Below are positions 18,800 through 27,073 of a DNA stretch of 64,000 nucleotides, in pieces. Position numbers and translations under genes: made by a program. The stretch comes from JBGPLJ01 sp963826145 (GTDB taxonomy: Bacteria > Pseudomonadota > Gammaproteobacteria > Steroidobacterales > Steroidobacteraceae), in assembly GCA_963826145.1 (NCBI GenBank), contig CAWGVW010000001.1, positions 1 through 64,000 on the forward strand, read 5' to 3'. The first letter of the stretch is position 1. Each line of letters opens with the position of its first letter. Below the pieces are notes generated by a model, which had not been told where the DNA came from, searched no databases, and saw nothing but the letters and a program-made list of their open reading frames with translations.

Positions 18800-20566
18800 T
18801 CATAGCCCGCGCTCGACTACCGCTCTCGTCACGGCTGCATCGATTGAAGAAACCGGCGAGTCGCGGCCGACCCACGGGCTGCCTCCGAAATGGCGCACGA
18901 CAATTCGCTCTGCGGTGCGCGTCGCAAGCGCCTGCGTCGTCAGCGTCGGATTCGGTCCGCCGATTCCGTTGGCGAGCGCGGAATTGTCCGCGACGTAGAG
19001 TCGCTTCACCCAACGCGACTCGGCGTGCGCATCGAGCACGGAATCCGCGTCGCTAAAACCCATGCGCATGGTGCTGTGGCTGTGAATGACGAACGGCGGC
19101 TTGTTGATCCGGTGAATCGTTCGTGCGCCGAGTCCCTTCAGCAGTTGCACGGCCTTTTGCACGAGCAATTCCCGATTGCGTATCGTGCGCGCCGATCGCT
19201 GCCGCTGATGGATTTCGATTCGCGGCACGGCGCCGTGTTCGTCCGGCGGCAGCGTGTTGGAGAGCGTCACGCGGTTCTGCGCTTCGACGTCATCGTCCGT
19301 GAACACGTCGATGTTCAGCATGCGATCGACGTTCGCCATGACGGATTTCAAATCGGTGCCGATGAGGCGACCGACCGTGTTCGCGCCGTAAGCACCACCG
19401 GGAAGACCGTTGTCATAGAACCCAGGGACGCCCGCATCGCTGAAGGCGGAGAGCCCCGCGCGCAGTCCCGGGGTTTCTCCGACGACTTCGATCATGCCGA
19501 GGCCGGGATAGTCGATGCGCGCGCCCGAGCCCGAGCCTTTCGTCGATCCGGTGTAGAAGGGCATGACGCCGGTCACCGCATCGACGAAGTGGTCGGTGAG
19601 TCCGCGCCCCACCCAGCCGTTGGGATTGGGCAGACCGCTGTTCAACCAGAGTCGCGGATTCTCCACCGTGCCGCCCGAGAGGACGATGACGCGCGCTTCC
19701 TCGGTCATGTGCTCGCCCGTGCTTCCGATACGCCACGTCACGCGACGAGTCGAGAAGTCGTCATCGGCACCGACGTTGACCGCGAACGCATCGGCGATGA
19801 GAGTGATGGCCTTGCCATGCCGTGACCATCGGTCGCAAGTGAGCGCCATCGGAATGTAGCTCACCGAGGTTGCACGTTTGGCTTTGAGGTTGAGCGGCGC
19901 GCGCCGCGGTTCGAAGCAGCCTTGTGAGCAGTGACCGCACATGGTGCAGCCGCGAGCCTGCGGGAAGGAGAGCTCCGAGCCATTCTGCGTCAATCCTGCC
20001 GTACCGTGCGGTTGCAGGATGGCGTTCTCTTGCGGGCGAAAGGCGGCTCGTGAAATATTCTTGGACGTCTGCAACGGCAGGCCGAGGCGTTGCGCGCCGT
20101 TGAGGAATATCTCCTCTTTGGTCCCCATCGGCGCGGTCTGCACCGGCAGTGTCTGCTCGACCCAGTCGTAGTACGGAATCAAATCCCGGTAGCTCAATGG
20201 AAACAGGTGGCCCGTGTCATACGTCGCTGCGTCGGCGCCGCGATAGCCGACAAACGCGCCCGGCATCGCGCGCGGCGAATTTCCCTGGTAGTGATTGGTG
20301 CTGCCGCCGACGCCCGCGAGCTGCACGAAGAGCGTACTCTGTGGGAATTCGCGTATCCACGCCGGCTTTGCGCGGTCTGCGGGACCGAAGCGCATGTAGC
20401 CGCTGAACGGATTGTTGGCATCGCTCTCGAAGTGCGTCCAATCCGTTTCCGGATGGGCAAAGCGGGCGCCCGCTTCCAGTACCAGCACGTCGAGTCCCTG
20501 CGCGGCGAGTTCCTTCGCGATCACGGCGCCACCGCCGCCGGCTCCAACCACAATGACGTCACGCAT
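18800..20566 (-). CDS. GMC-family FAD oxidoreductase
   Basis: A 588-residue GMC (glucose-methanol-choline) oxidoreductase. The FAD-binding motif is VIVVGAGGGGAVIAKELAAQGLDVLVLEAG (residues 4-33, GxGxxG with an acidic end), followed by GVGGSTNHYQGN, a Cys-rich GCTMCGHCSQGC, and near the end HSHSTMRMG and VADNSALANGIGGPNPTLT. The last two correspond to the catalytic His region and the FAD pyrophosphate contact. It has no signal peptide of its own. The preceding gene, 8 bases upstream, encodes a Tat-exported small subunit like subunit 3 of gluconate 2-dehydrogenase, which in that family carries the folded flavoprotein across the membrane. The substrate (sugar or alcohol) is unknown. The four-Cys cluster may be a metal site. 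Confidence 0.9.
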   Translation of the reverse strand: MRDVIVVGAGGGGAVIAKELAAQGLDVLVLEAGARFAHPETDWTHFESDANNPFSGYMRFGPADRAKPAWIREFPQSTLFVQLAGVGGSTNHYQGNSPRAMPGAFVGYRGADAATYDTGHLFPLSYRDLIPYYDWVEQTLPVQTAPMGTKEEIFLNGAQRLGLPLQTSKNISRAAFRPQENAILQPHGTAGLTQNGSELSFPQARGCTMCGHCSQGCFEPRRAPLNLKAKRATSVSYIPMALTCDRWSRHGKAITLIADAFAVNVGADDDFSTRRVTWRIGSTGEHMTEEARVIVLSGGTVENPRLWLNSGLPNPNGWVGRGLTDHFVDAVTGVMPFYTGSTKGSGSGARIDYPGLGMIEVVGETPGLRAGLSAFSDAGVPGFYDNGLPGGAYGANTVGRLIGTDLKSVMANVDRMLNIDVFTDDDVEAQNRVTLSNTLPPDEHGAVPRIEIHQRQRSARTIRNRELLVQKAVQLLKGLGARTIHRINKPPFVIHSHSTMRMGFSDADSVLDAHAESRWVKRLYVADNSALANGIGGPNPTLTTQALATRTAERIVVRHFGGSPWVGRDSPVSSIDAAVTRAVVERGL

Positions 20567-20574
20567 GGCGGCTC

Positions 20575-21225
20575 CTAGTGCTCACAGTGATCGTCGCAAT
20601 CGGCGCTGGTGCGCCCCCGAAAGTAGCCGCGGAACTCGTTGCGGCCGTCCGCCGTTCCGGAATAGTTGGAGAGCTGCCAGCCAACGGGCGGTCCGGTGAG
20701 CGAGCGGGTGGCGGGATCGAAGCTGCCCGTATCGGAGTAGCACAGGAACGCGACGATGCCGGGCAGCAGGCCCGACAGGAATTTCAGCGAGTCGGTCCCA
20801 TCCATGATCTGCAGGACCAAAACTTTCTCGGGGAACGAGAGGCAAGCGAACGGCGATGTGAATACGCCAGAAATCCCCGGATGCACGGCCTGCGCGATGT
20901 TGTTGAGAATCCCGGCAACGATGGCGGAGAACTGCGGCAGGAACGGCGTCGATTGATCGATGGTCCCGATCAGCGCATCGGTAATTCCGGTGTCGATGCC
21001 GCCTGCTTCAGCGGTGCTGACACCCTGGGATACGGAATAGTCGTCCGCGCCCGGGACGACCATCGCGATCAGTCCGTTGTACGTCTCGTGAACGAGATCG
21101 GTGGTTGTCGCTTCCGCTGCCAACAGCCACTTGGGAAAGAGTGGTGATGCCGCGACGGCGGCGCCGGCGCTCGCCAAAGCTGCGATGCGCAGGAATTCCC
21201 TGCGACTGGTGCTCGGTTGGTCCAT
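20575..21225 (-). CDS. Tat-exported gluconate 2-dehydrogenase subunit 3-like protein
   Basis: The 216-residue product begins with a twin-arginine signal, TSRREFLRIAALASAGAAVAA, followed by a helical domain similar to the gluconate_2-dh3 family (ETYNGLIAMVVPGADD; FLPQFSAIVAGILNNIAQAV; FPEKVLVLQIMDGTDSLKFL). Members accompany GMC-type flavoprotein dehydrogenases and are needed for their export or electron transfer. Eight bases separate it from the GMC gene downstream. It starts 36 bases after the collagen-like protein 2 stop. It ends in the short acidic/His tail DCDDHCEH, which could bind metal. Confidence 0.82.
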   Translation of the reverse strand: MDQPSTSRREFLRIAALASAGAAVAASPLFPKWLLAAEATTTDLVHETYNGLIAMVVPGADDYSVSQGVSTAEAGGIDTGITDALIGTIDQSTPFLPQFSAIVAGILNNIAQAVHPGISGVFTSPFACLSFPEKVLVLQIMDGTDSLKFLSGLLPGIVAFLCYSDTGSFDPATRSLTGPPVGWQLSNYSGTADGRNEFRGYFRGRTSADCDDHCEH

Positions 21226-21260
21226 GGCTGCTGCTCCGGCGATCGGTTATCGAAACTTCG

Positions 21261-22166
21261 TCACCGGCCGCCGCGGACGGCGCGCGCGTAGTAGGGGCCG
21301 ACCTTGTTGCCGTTGAAGAGGAGGCCAGTGAGGAAGTCGGCCTGCCACACGTTGGTGGAAGAGCTCGCAATTGCACTTGACGACCAGTAAAACGAGCCCG
21401 CCGTTGGCCCGAATACGGGATCAATGCAAGGGAATACGGTGCAATTGGGGTAGTCGGCGATTAGGATGGACCGCAGTTCACCGAGTTTTGGAATACGCCA
21501 GTCGCAGTGGCCCGCGAAGCAAGTGGTGTCGTTGAGTTGGGGCAGAAAATCGTTGTACAGCGTCCCGTCGGCAGCGCTCCCTGACGCGGTCCAACCGTAG
21601 GTGTTGTTTACATCGTGCACGTCACCGGGGTTCGGCTGAGAAACGGTCCCTGTCTTCTTTTCCCACATCAGTCCGGTCTTGTTGTCCGTCACTGTTCCGT
21701 CGCCATTGTCGACGTAGTGCGGCAGCGCCGATCGGCACGCCCACGCCCCCTGGTACACCACCGCCTCGTCGATCACGGCAGTGCAATTGCTAAAATTGGT
21801 GCCGGCACCGGACTGCCCGGCGGGGCCAATCGGGCCTTGCGCTCCGTCCGCACCCGTTGCCCCGGTGGCGCCCGGCGGCCCAATCGGACCCGGCAGGCCT
21901 TGAACGCCGGGAAGTCCCGGCGCACCCGGCGCTCCCGTGGCACCGATGGGTCCTGGCGGACCTTGAATGCCTTGCTGGCCGGGCGTTCCCGAAGCGTTCC
22001 AGCTGATCTTCGTCTCGTACTGACTGCAGTTGACAGTGGCGCTGACCAGTCGAATGGTCCCGATGCCGTTCAATTTGCACGCATAGAGCGTCTCGGCGCT
22101 GGCCATCGTCGGCGCCCACAGGTACACGAGTGCGACCAGTAGAAAGGACCTGAGATAGCTGTTCAC
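21261..22166 (-). CDS. Exported collagen-like / DUF1566 (Lcl C-terminal) protein 2
   Basis: Intact paralogue of the gene at 17793-18771. The GTG at 22166 was chosen because VNSYLRSFLLVALVYLWAPT aligns with the paralogue's start and follows a GGGGGTGA RBS; in-frame starts up to 22181 exist. After the signal peptide (..MASA) come ETLYACKLNGIGTIRLV and NCSQYETKISWN, about 20 Gly-X-Y triplets (GTPGQQGIQGPPGPIG to GPIGPAGQSGAG), and a DUF1566 domain (YVDNGDGTVTDNKTGLMWE; CDWRIPKLGELRSIL; FYWSSSA; YARAVRGG). It is the first gene after the ECF-type promoter at 22203-22235, with a leader of only some 30 bases. A surface stalk with a globular head is the likely architecture. Confidence 0.88.
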   Translation of the reverse strand: MNSYLRSFLLVALVYLWAPTMASAETLYACKLNGIGTIRLVSATVNCSQYETKISWNASGTPGQQGIQGPPGPIGATGAPGAPGLPGVQGLPGPIGPPGATGATGADGAQGPIGPAGQSGAGTNFSNCTAVIDEAVVYQGAWACRSALPHYVDNGDGTVTDNKTGLMWEKKTGTVSQPNPGDVHDVNNTYGWTASGSAADGTLYNDFLPQLNDTTCFAGHCDWRIPKLGELRSILIADYPNCTVFPCIDPVFGPTAGSFYWSSSAIASSSTNVWQADFLTGLLFNGNKVGPYYARAVRGGR

Positions 22167-22202
22167 GTCGATCACCCCCAAGGACTGTTGGTCTCGCGGG
22201 GT

Positions 22203-22235
22203 GTAGACGCGCAGACGGCGTCAGGACTGGCTCAC
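22203..22235 (-). promoter_or_regulatory. ECF-type promoter of the collagen/GMC operon
   Basis: Minus-strand TCGTGAGCCA (core 22235-22228), 18 bases, CGTCTAC (22209-22203), just after the kinase stop and about 37 bases before the first start codon. It matches the promoter at 17163-17195 over 10 bases at -35, 7 at -10 and at several flanking bases. Confidence 0.75.
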
Positions 22236-22272
22236 GAAATGTTGGAGCGGCGGGAGAGCGTGGTCAGCGTGA

Positions 22273-24840
22273 TCACAGCTTCAGAAGGGCAGCCTCGCTG
22301 AGCTTTACACCGGCTGCCGCCTGATCGACGGGTTGCTGGTCCTGATAGTTCAAGATCGCGCCAGTGCCTTCGAGAATGGCCTTGAACTGCTGGTCACACT
22401 TCAAGAAATAATCATGGGCGGCGATCCAGTGCTGCCGTTGTCGAACAGGATCCGTAGCGCGCTGCGCTCGAAGCATTTCGATGCTGCCCAGCTCCTCTTG
22501 CGCTTCGGTCCTGAGGAACTGCATATCTTTGGCATCGGTGTGTTTCAGGATTTCATCGAAAAGTGCCACGGTCTTGGTGAGCAACGCGTTCGCCTCATCC
22601 AGGCGCCCGGCCCAGCGCAGCGCGCGCCCACGGCTCACCTCGATGCGTGCCAAGTCGATTTTCGCCTGCAGGTTATTCGAATCTGCTGGAATGCTCTCGA
22701 GCACGGCTTTCGCCTGCGCATAGTTTTCGGCCGAACCGTGGTAATCGGCCTTCTGGAAGAGAAAACTTCCGATGCCGGCCCAGTCCGTCGCTACGCTGCG
22801 GCGTTGCTCGACGGTTGGATTCTTCTCGGTTGTCAGCAGCCACTGGTCGATCTCCATCCCCTTACGACAGATATCGAGGCCTCTCTCGATTTCTGCCGAG
22901 GTCATCCTGCGCGGCGGAAACACGGTGGCTCTCGAATAGACCCGGCTCAGGAGTCGCGCGACGCTTCGATCGGATGGACGCTGCCTATGCAGCTCTTCCC
23001 CGATGGCAACCGCCTTGTCGGCAACCGCGAGCGCCGCATCGTATTGGCCGGCAAACGACTCGACGATTGCATCGGCAGCGTACGCCTGCGCCAGTGATTG
23101 CCTGGCGACCAGGTCATCGGGCTTCATCCTCACAACGGCGTCCAGCAACGCCACCGCCTGTCGCGCTTCCGTCACTCCCGATTGAACATCGCCGTTCACC
23201 ATGAGCAAAATCTCGCTGCGCTTCGTATGAATCAAGGACATCGTTGACAGAAGCACCGGATCCGGGGCACCCGCGTTGGCCAACTTCTCCAGCAGGCTCA
23301 AGCTCGCGGCATAGTTGACGAGCGCCTCGTGGGATTGTCCCAGGTTCTGGGTATTCTGCATGCCCTGGATATCGGCCAGCCGCTCGTAGGACTTGGCCAA
23401 CTCCATTTGCAGGCTGCTATCGGAGCCGGCCTGTTTGGCGAGCGAATCCAGATAGCTCTGCGAGGTTGTCGCAATCAGATTGCGCGCCGCCGTCGCGCCC
23501 GGCAATTCATCGATGGCGTCGTTCACTTTGAACATGAACGTGGTGGCCAACCTTCGTACGTCCGCGAAGCGTTGGGCGGCGAGGGCGCGCTGTTGCTCGG
23601 CGATCCTCGCCTCGCGCACGTAAAATCCGAGCGCCACAACTAGCACGGTTACGAAGAGGGCGGCCGTCGTCGCAGCCAGCCAATGACGGCCCCAGAATTT
23701 TCGGATCCTATAGGCCATCTGATCGCCGCTGGCGATGACAGGCAGCCCGGCGAGATACCGGCGCACGTCCTCGGAGAACTGCTCCGCAGAACCGTAGCGC
23801 TCCTCCGGTTCCTTGCGCAGTGCGCGCAAAGTGATGTGGTCGAGATCCCGGTCGAGCAACGGACGTTTCATTCCACCGTCGACGCTTTTCGACGCAGCAG
23901 CACTTGGACTCAGTGGTTCGGTTTCACAGACGTCGCGAATCGCGTCGCGGGTCGAGACCACCGTGCTCCGGTAGGGGCTCCTGCCCGTGAGCAGATGAAA
24001 GAGCACGACGCCCAGCGAATAGACATCGCTCGCCGTTGTGATTGGCAGTCCAAGGATCTGTTCGGGACTCGAGAATTGCGGCGTCATCGCGCGCACGGCT
24101 GTTTGCGTGGCCTGCGCTGGCTCGCTATCCGGCGATTCCGCCGTCAGGAGTTTCGCGATGCCAAAGTCCAGGAGCTTCACTGTGCCCTGGGCGGTTACCA
24201 GTACATTGGCCGGTTTCAGGTCTCGATGAACTACCAGTCGCCGGTGCGCGTAGGCGACGGCGTCGCACACCTGGCGAAAGAGCAATAGTCTCTCGTCGAT
24301 GGAGAGATCGCGCTTTTCGCAATACGCATCGATCGGCTCGCCGGTCACAAGCTCCATCACGAGGTAAGGTTCACCGGTTGGCGTGACTCCGCCATCGAGC
24401 ATTCTTGCGATGCCCGGGTGATCGAGACTCGCCAGGATCTGTCGTTCCGCTTTGAATCGTCGTAACAGGTCGCTGCCGGAGCCCGCGCGCACCAGCTTGA
24501 TCGCGACTTGCATGTCGAAGCCGGATTCGACGCGATGCGCGCGGTAGACCTCGCCCATGCCGCCGCGCCCCAGGCATTCGACCAGTTGATAGGCGCCGAG
24601 TCGCTGGCCGACCAACGACGAGTCGATCGATTCGACGTCATCGAGCGACACGAACTGGCTGACGGGTCTGTCGACAACCGCATCCTCGCTGTCGCTCACC
24701 GCCAGCAGGGAGTCGACTTCAAGTTTCAGCTCGGCGTCAGTCCCACAGGCTTCCTCGACGTATTGCCGACGCGCCTGCCCTTCAAGTTCGCTGGCGTGAA
24801 AGAAAATGGGTTTGACCCGCTGCCAGAGCTCGGGAGTCAT
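22273..24840 (-). CDS. Membrane Hanks-type Ser/Thr protein kinase, sigma-coupled (copy 1)
   Basis: The 855-residue product has a short N-terminal helical part (MTPELWQRVKPIFFHASEL), a kinase domain at about 80-360 (glycine loop LGRGGMGEVY, VAIK lysine, HRDLKPANVL catalytic loop, DFGIAKLL), one membrane helix at about 383-405 (LAATTAALFVTVLVVALGFY) and an extracytoplasmic, TPR-like helical C-terminus of about 440 residues. All catalytic residues are present. The ATG at 24840 overlaps the ECF sigma stop (ATGA), so kinase and sigma factor are translationally coupled. Phosphorylation of the sigma factor or its release by kinase signalling is a plausible model seen in related pairs, not shown here. 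Confidence 0.9.
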   Translation of the reverse strand: MTPELWQRVKPIFFHASELEGQARRQYVEEACGTDAELKLEVDSLLAVSDSEDAVVDRPVSQFVSLDDVESIDSSLVGQRLGAYQLVECLGRGGMGEVYRAHRVESGFDMQVAIKLVRAGSGSDLLRRFKAERQILASLDHPGIARMLDGGVTPTGEPYLVMELVTGEPIDAYCEKRDLSIDERLLLFRQVCDAVAYAHRRLVVHRDLKPANVLVTAQGTVKLLDFGIAKLLTAESPDSEPAQATQTAVRAMTPQFSSPEQILGLPITTASDVYSLGVVLFHLLTGRSPYRSTVVSTRDAIRDVCETEPLSPSAAASKSVDGGMKRPLLDRDLDHITLRALRKEPEERYGSAEQFSEDVRRYLAGLPVIASGDQMAYRIRKFWGRHWLAATTAALFVTVLVVALGFYVREARIAEQQRALAAQRFADVRRLATTFMFKVNDAIDELPGATAARNLIATTSQSYLDSLAKQAGSDSSLQMELAKSYERLADIQGMQNTQNLGQSHEALVNYAASLSLLEKLANAGAPDPVLLSTMSLIHTKRSEILLMVNGDVQSGVTEARQAVALLDAVVRMKPDDLVARQSLAQAYAADAIVESFAGQYDAALAVADKAVAIGEELHRQRPSDRSVARLLSRVYSRATVFPPRRMTSAEIERGLDICRKGMEIDQWLLTTEKNPTVEQRRSVATDWAGIGSFLFQKADYHGSAENYAQAKAVLESIPADSNNLQAKIDLARIEVSRGRALRWAGRLDEANALLTKTVALFDEILKHTDAKDMQFLRTEAQEELGSIEMLRAQRATDPVRQRQHWIAAHDYFLKCDQQFKAILEGTGAILNYQDQQPVDQAAAGVKLSEAALLKL

Positions 24841-25457
24841 TGGGCGTGCCCCGTCGTCAATTCGCGCTGCAACCAGGCACGCGCCAGTGTCCATTCGCGC
24901 TTGACGGTCGCCGGCGAGACTTCGAGCACGCCTGCGGCATCCTCGATGCTCAACCCGCCGAAGAATCGCAGTTCGACCAGTTGGCCTTGGCGCGGGTCCA
25001 GCTGTTCGAGGCGGCTCAACGCGCGATCGACTGCTGCGAGGTCCGCAGCGGATTCGACGGTCATCGTGCTGCAGGGGGCTTGGGCCTGGGATCCCGCGTC
25101 GCCGCCTGCGGCGAGCGAATCCATCGGCATCCTTTGCTGATCACCGCCGCGCTTCTGCGACAGATGCCTGCGCGCGTGATCGACCAGAATGCGGCGCATC
25201 AGCTGTGACGCTACGGAGAGGAACTGCGACCGGTTGAGCCACGTGACCCGCGTTTGATCAACGAGCCGAACGAAGACTTCGTGAACCAGTGCCGTGCTTT
25301 GCAGCGTATGAGACGCCCGCTCCTGGCGCAGGTGACGCGCGGCCATCGAACGGAGTTCGTCGTAGACGAGCGGCATCAAGGCATCGAGCGCCTCCTTTTT
25401 CCCGGCGCCCCATTCCTGCAGCAATTGCGTCACCAGGCCCGATGGCTGGCTGTCCAT
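24837..25457 (-). CDS. ECF-type RNA polymerase sigma factor (kinase-associated, copy 1)
   Basis: The 206-residue sigma-70 family protein of the kinase-linked ECF type (TIGR02999-like). Region 2 spans about residues 24-100 (LVYDELRSMAARHLRQE; TLQSTALVHEVFVRL; FLSVASQLMRRILVDHARR) and region 4 about 145-200 (QLVELRFFGGLSIEDAAGVLEVSPATVKREWTLARAWL). It carries no anti-sigma gene; instead its TGA overlaps the ATG of a membrane kinase. Two transcription units immediately downstream start at matching ECF-like promoters, so it probably directs their expression. A third matching promoter lies 84-116 bases upstream on the other strand. Confidence 0.9.
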   Translation of the reverse strand: MDSQPSGLVTQLLQEWGAGKKEALDALMPLVYDELRSMAARHLRQERASHTLQSTALVHEVFVRLVDQTRVTWLNRSQFLSVASQLMRRILVDHARRHLSQKRGGDQQRMPMDSLAAGGDAGSQAQAPCSTMTVESAADLAAVDRALSRLEQLDPRQGQLVELRFFGGLSIEDAAGVLEVSPATVKREWTLARAWLQRELTTGHAQ

Positions 25458-25540
25458 GTGCGATCACCGAACTGGAGTATCCCTTCAGCCGCGCAGCACG
25501 GGCTTGTTAGACATATCGTTGTGCCCGCGCCTCCCTCGTC

Positions 25541-25573
25541 GTGAGCCACATTAGCGAATAGGCGGGCGTCGAT
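25541..25573 (+). promoter_or_regulatory. Third ECF-like promoter, pointing away from the sigma gene
   Basis: Plus strand TCGTGAGCCA (core 25541-25548), exactly 18 bases, CGTCGAT (25567-25573). It shares 14 bases at fixed spacing with the promoters at 22203 and 17163. The predicted transcript would start at the 3' end of the methyltransferase gene and run antisense to it. No sense gene follows closely. Confidence 0.45.
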
Positions 25574-25577
25574 CCAG

Positions 25578-26421
25578 TTACCGTTGCACCTGACACCAGG
25601 CGCCGATCAGCGAGTACGTCTGGATCAAGCTGGAGTTGGCGATCGCCTCGCTGCGCGCCCGCTCCGCCAGTGTCGGAAGGTCCACCTCGGCGGCCGTCGC
25701 TACGCCGAGTCTCTCCATCGCGGGCAGCTGCACTCGCACGAGATCCACGACCAATTGCAGGGCGTCGGCGCTCTTCGCGCCACCACCGACGACGGCCTCC
25801 AGCCGCATCGACGGCGGCGGCAGCCCCGCGGCGACGAACTTCGAATGAAGCTGGCTGCCCATCCGTGTTTCGGCGCCGCCCAAGCGGAGTGTTTCGACGC
25901 ACCACCGGCAGCAGCGATCATAAGTCTCCGATCGCGGCAGCGATCGCGCGCCGTCCCAGTCGGATTCCTGGAAGGCGATCACGCCCCCGGGGCGCACGTG
26001 GGTGGCGAGCCTTCGGAGCAGCGCGCTCGCGTCACGCTGAAACTGGAGCACGAAACGTCCGATGACGGCGTCGAAGGGCCGTTCGAATTTCATCTCGGCG
26101 GCATCCCCCTCGCGAAAGGTCACGTTGCGCAGTGACCTGGCATCGGCGCGCGCGGCGGCCGTTGCCAACGCGGCCGACGCTCGGTCGACTCCAACCACTT
26201 CACCGGTGCTGCCGACCAGATCCGCCGCGATGAAGGCGACGTCGCCGGCGCCCGATCCGATATCGAGCACGCGCATGTCGGGGGCAATCCCGGCGGCGCA
26301 AAAGAACGCACGCGTGATCGGATCGAGGAGCCGCGCTTGCGTGCCGAGGCGCTCGAGTTCCTCGATCGGAATGGCCGAGCACATACAAGAGCTTGCTCTG
26401 CGCGTCGGCAGGTGAAGCCAT
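25578..26421 (-). CDS. Class I SAM-dependent methyltransferase (one frameshift)
   Basis: The SAM-binding motif I is VLDIGSGAGDVAFIAADLVG, followed by GEVVGVDRA (acidic motif II), EGDAAEMKF and FDAVIGRFVLQFQRD (motif IV region), then RPGGVIAFQESDW. The start MASPADAQSKLLYVLGHSD at 26421 is in a different frame from EELERLGTQARLLDPITRAFF: an extra C near 26362 separates them, and the uninterrupted frame begins only at 26384. The corrected length is about 280 residues. The substrate is unknown; the family covers small-molecule and quinone-type methylations. The gene lies just downstream of a GST gene on the same strand. Confidence 0.85.
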
Positions 26422-26431
26422 CGTATCTTCG

Positions 26432-27043
26432 CTATCGCTCCGGTACCGTCGCCTGTCGCACTGGGTCGCGCCAGCAAACGCGCGCTCCACGCGGCGACGC
26501 CGCGGCCCGGGCTCGAATCTCCATCAGCGTGAGGAATTGCAGGAAGGGGATGTAGGCGATGTCGGCAATCGTGAACGCATCGCCCACGAGGTACTCGCGG
26601 TTCCCGAGCGTCGCTTCGACGATCGCCAGGTGCTTCTCGATCTCGGTCTTGGCCTGCGCCATGGCAGCCGCATCCCACTTTTCCTTCGGCACGAAGCGCT
26701 TCGGAAAGAGGATCGCGCCGGCGTGGCGCCCGAGCTGCCCGTCGCAGAGCCGCAAATGCATGTCCACCAGCGCGCGGCCCTTGGCGTTCGACGGCGTCAG
26801 CGCCGGCGAGGGCCGCGTTGCCTCGAGGTACTGGAGGATCGCCGCGGACTCGTAGAGCACGAAGCCGTCATCGTCGATCGTCGGCACGCGCCCGTAGGGA
26901 TTGAGCGCGAGGTACTCGGGCGCCTTGTGCGCGCGGTTGGGCAAGTCGACGGTGATGGCCTCGTGTTCGATCTTCTTCTCGATGAGCGCGATGCGCACGC
27001 GTCGGCCGAAAGTCGAAAAGGGGTGGTAATACAATCGAAGCAT
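26432..27043 (-). CDS. Glutathione S-transferase family protein
   Basis: The N-terminal thioredoxin-like domain reads MLRLYYHPFSTFGRRVRIAL..GRVPTIDDDGFVLYESAAILQYLE (residues 1-68), with the glutathione-contact ESAAI motif. A helical C-terminal domain follows (GRALVDMHLRLCDGQLGRHAG; YLVGDAFTIADIAYIPFL). The start at 27043 was chosen over one 7 codons upstream because AGGAG lies about 9 bases before it. The last 20 residues (SPRGARVCWRDPVRQATVPER) look shifted: the neighbouring frame gives VAAWSARLLARPSA, the expected GST ending, so an indel near 26500 is likely. Reaction: conjugation or reduction with glutathione; substrate unknown. Confidence 0.88.
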   Translation of the reverse strand: MLRLYYHPFSTFGRRVRIALIEKKIEHEAITVDLPNRAHKAPEYLALNPYGRVPTIDDDGFVLYESAAILQYLEATRPSPALTPSNAKGRALVDMHLRLCDGQLGRHAGAILFPKRFVPKEKWDAAAMAQAKTEIEKHLAIVEATLGNREYLVGDAFTIADIAYIPFLQFLTLMEIRARAAASPRGARVCWRDPVRQATVPER

Positions 27044-27073
27044 GGCGGCACTCCTCTGTGGCAACTCTCGGGT

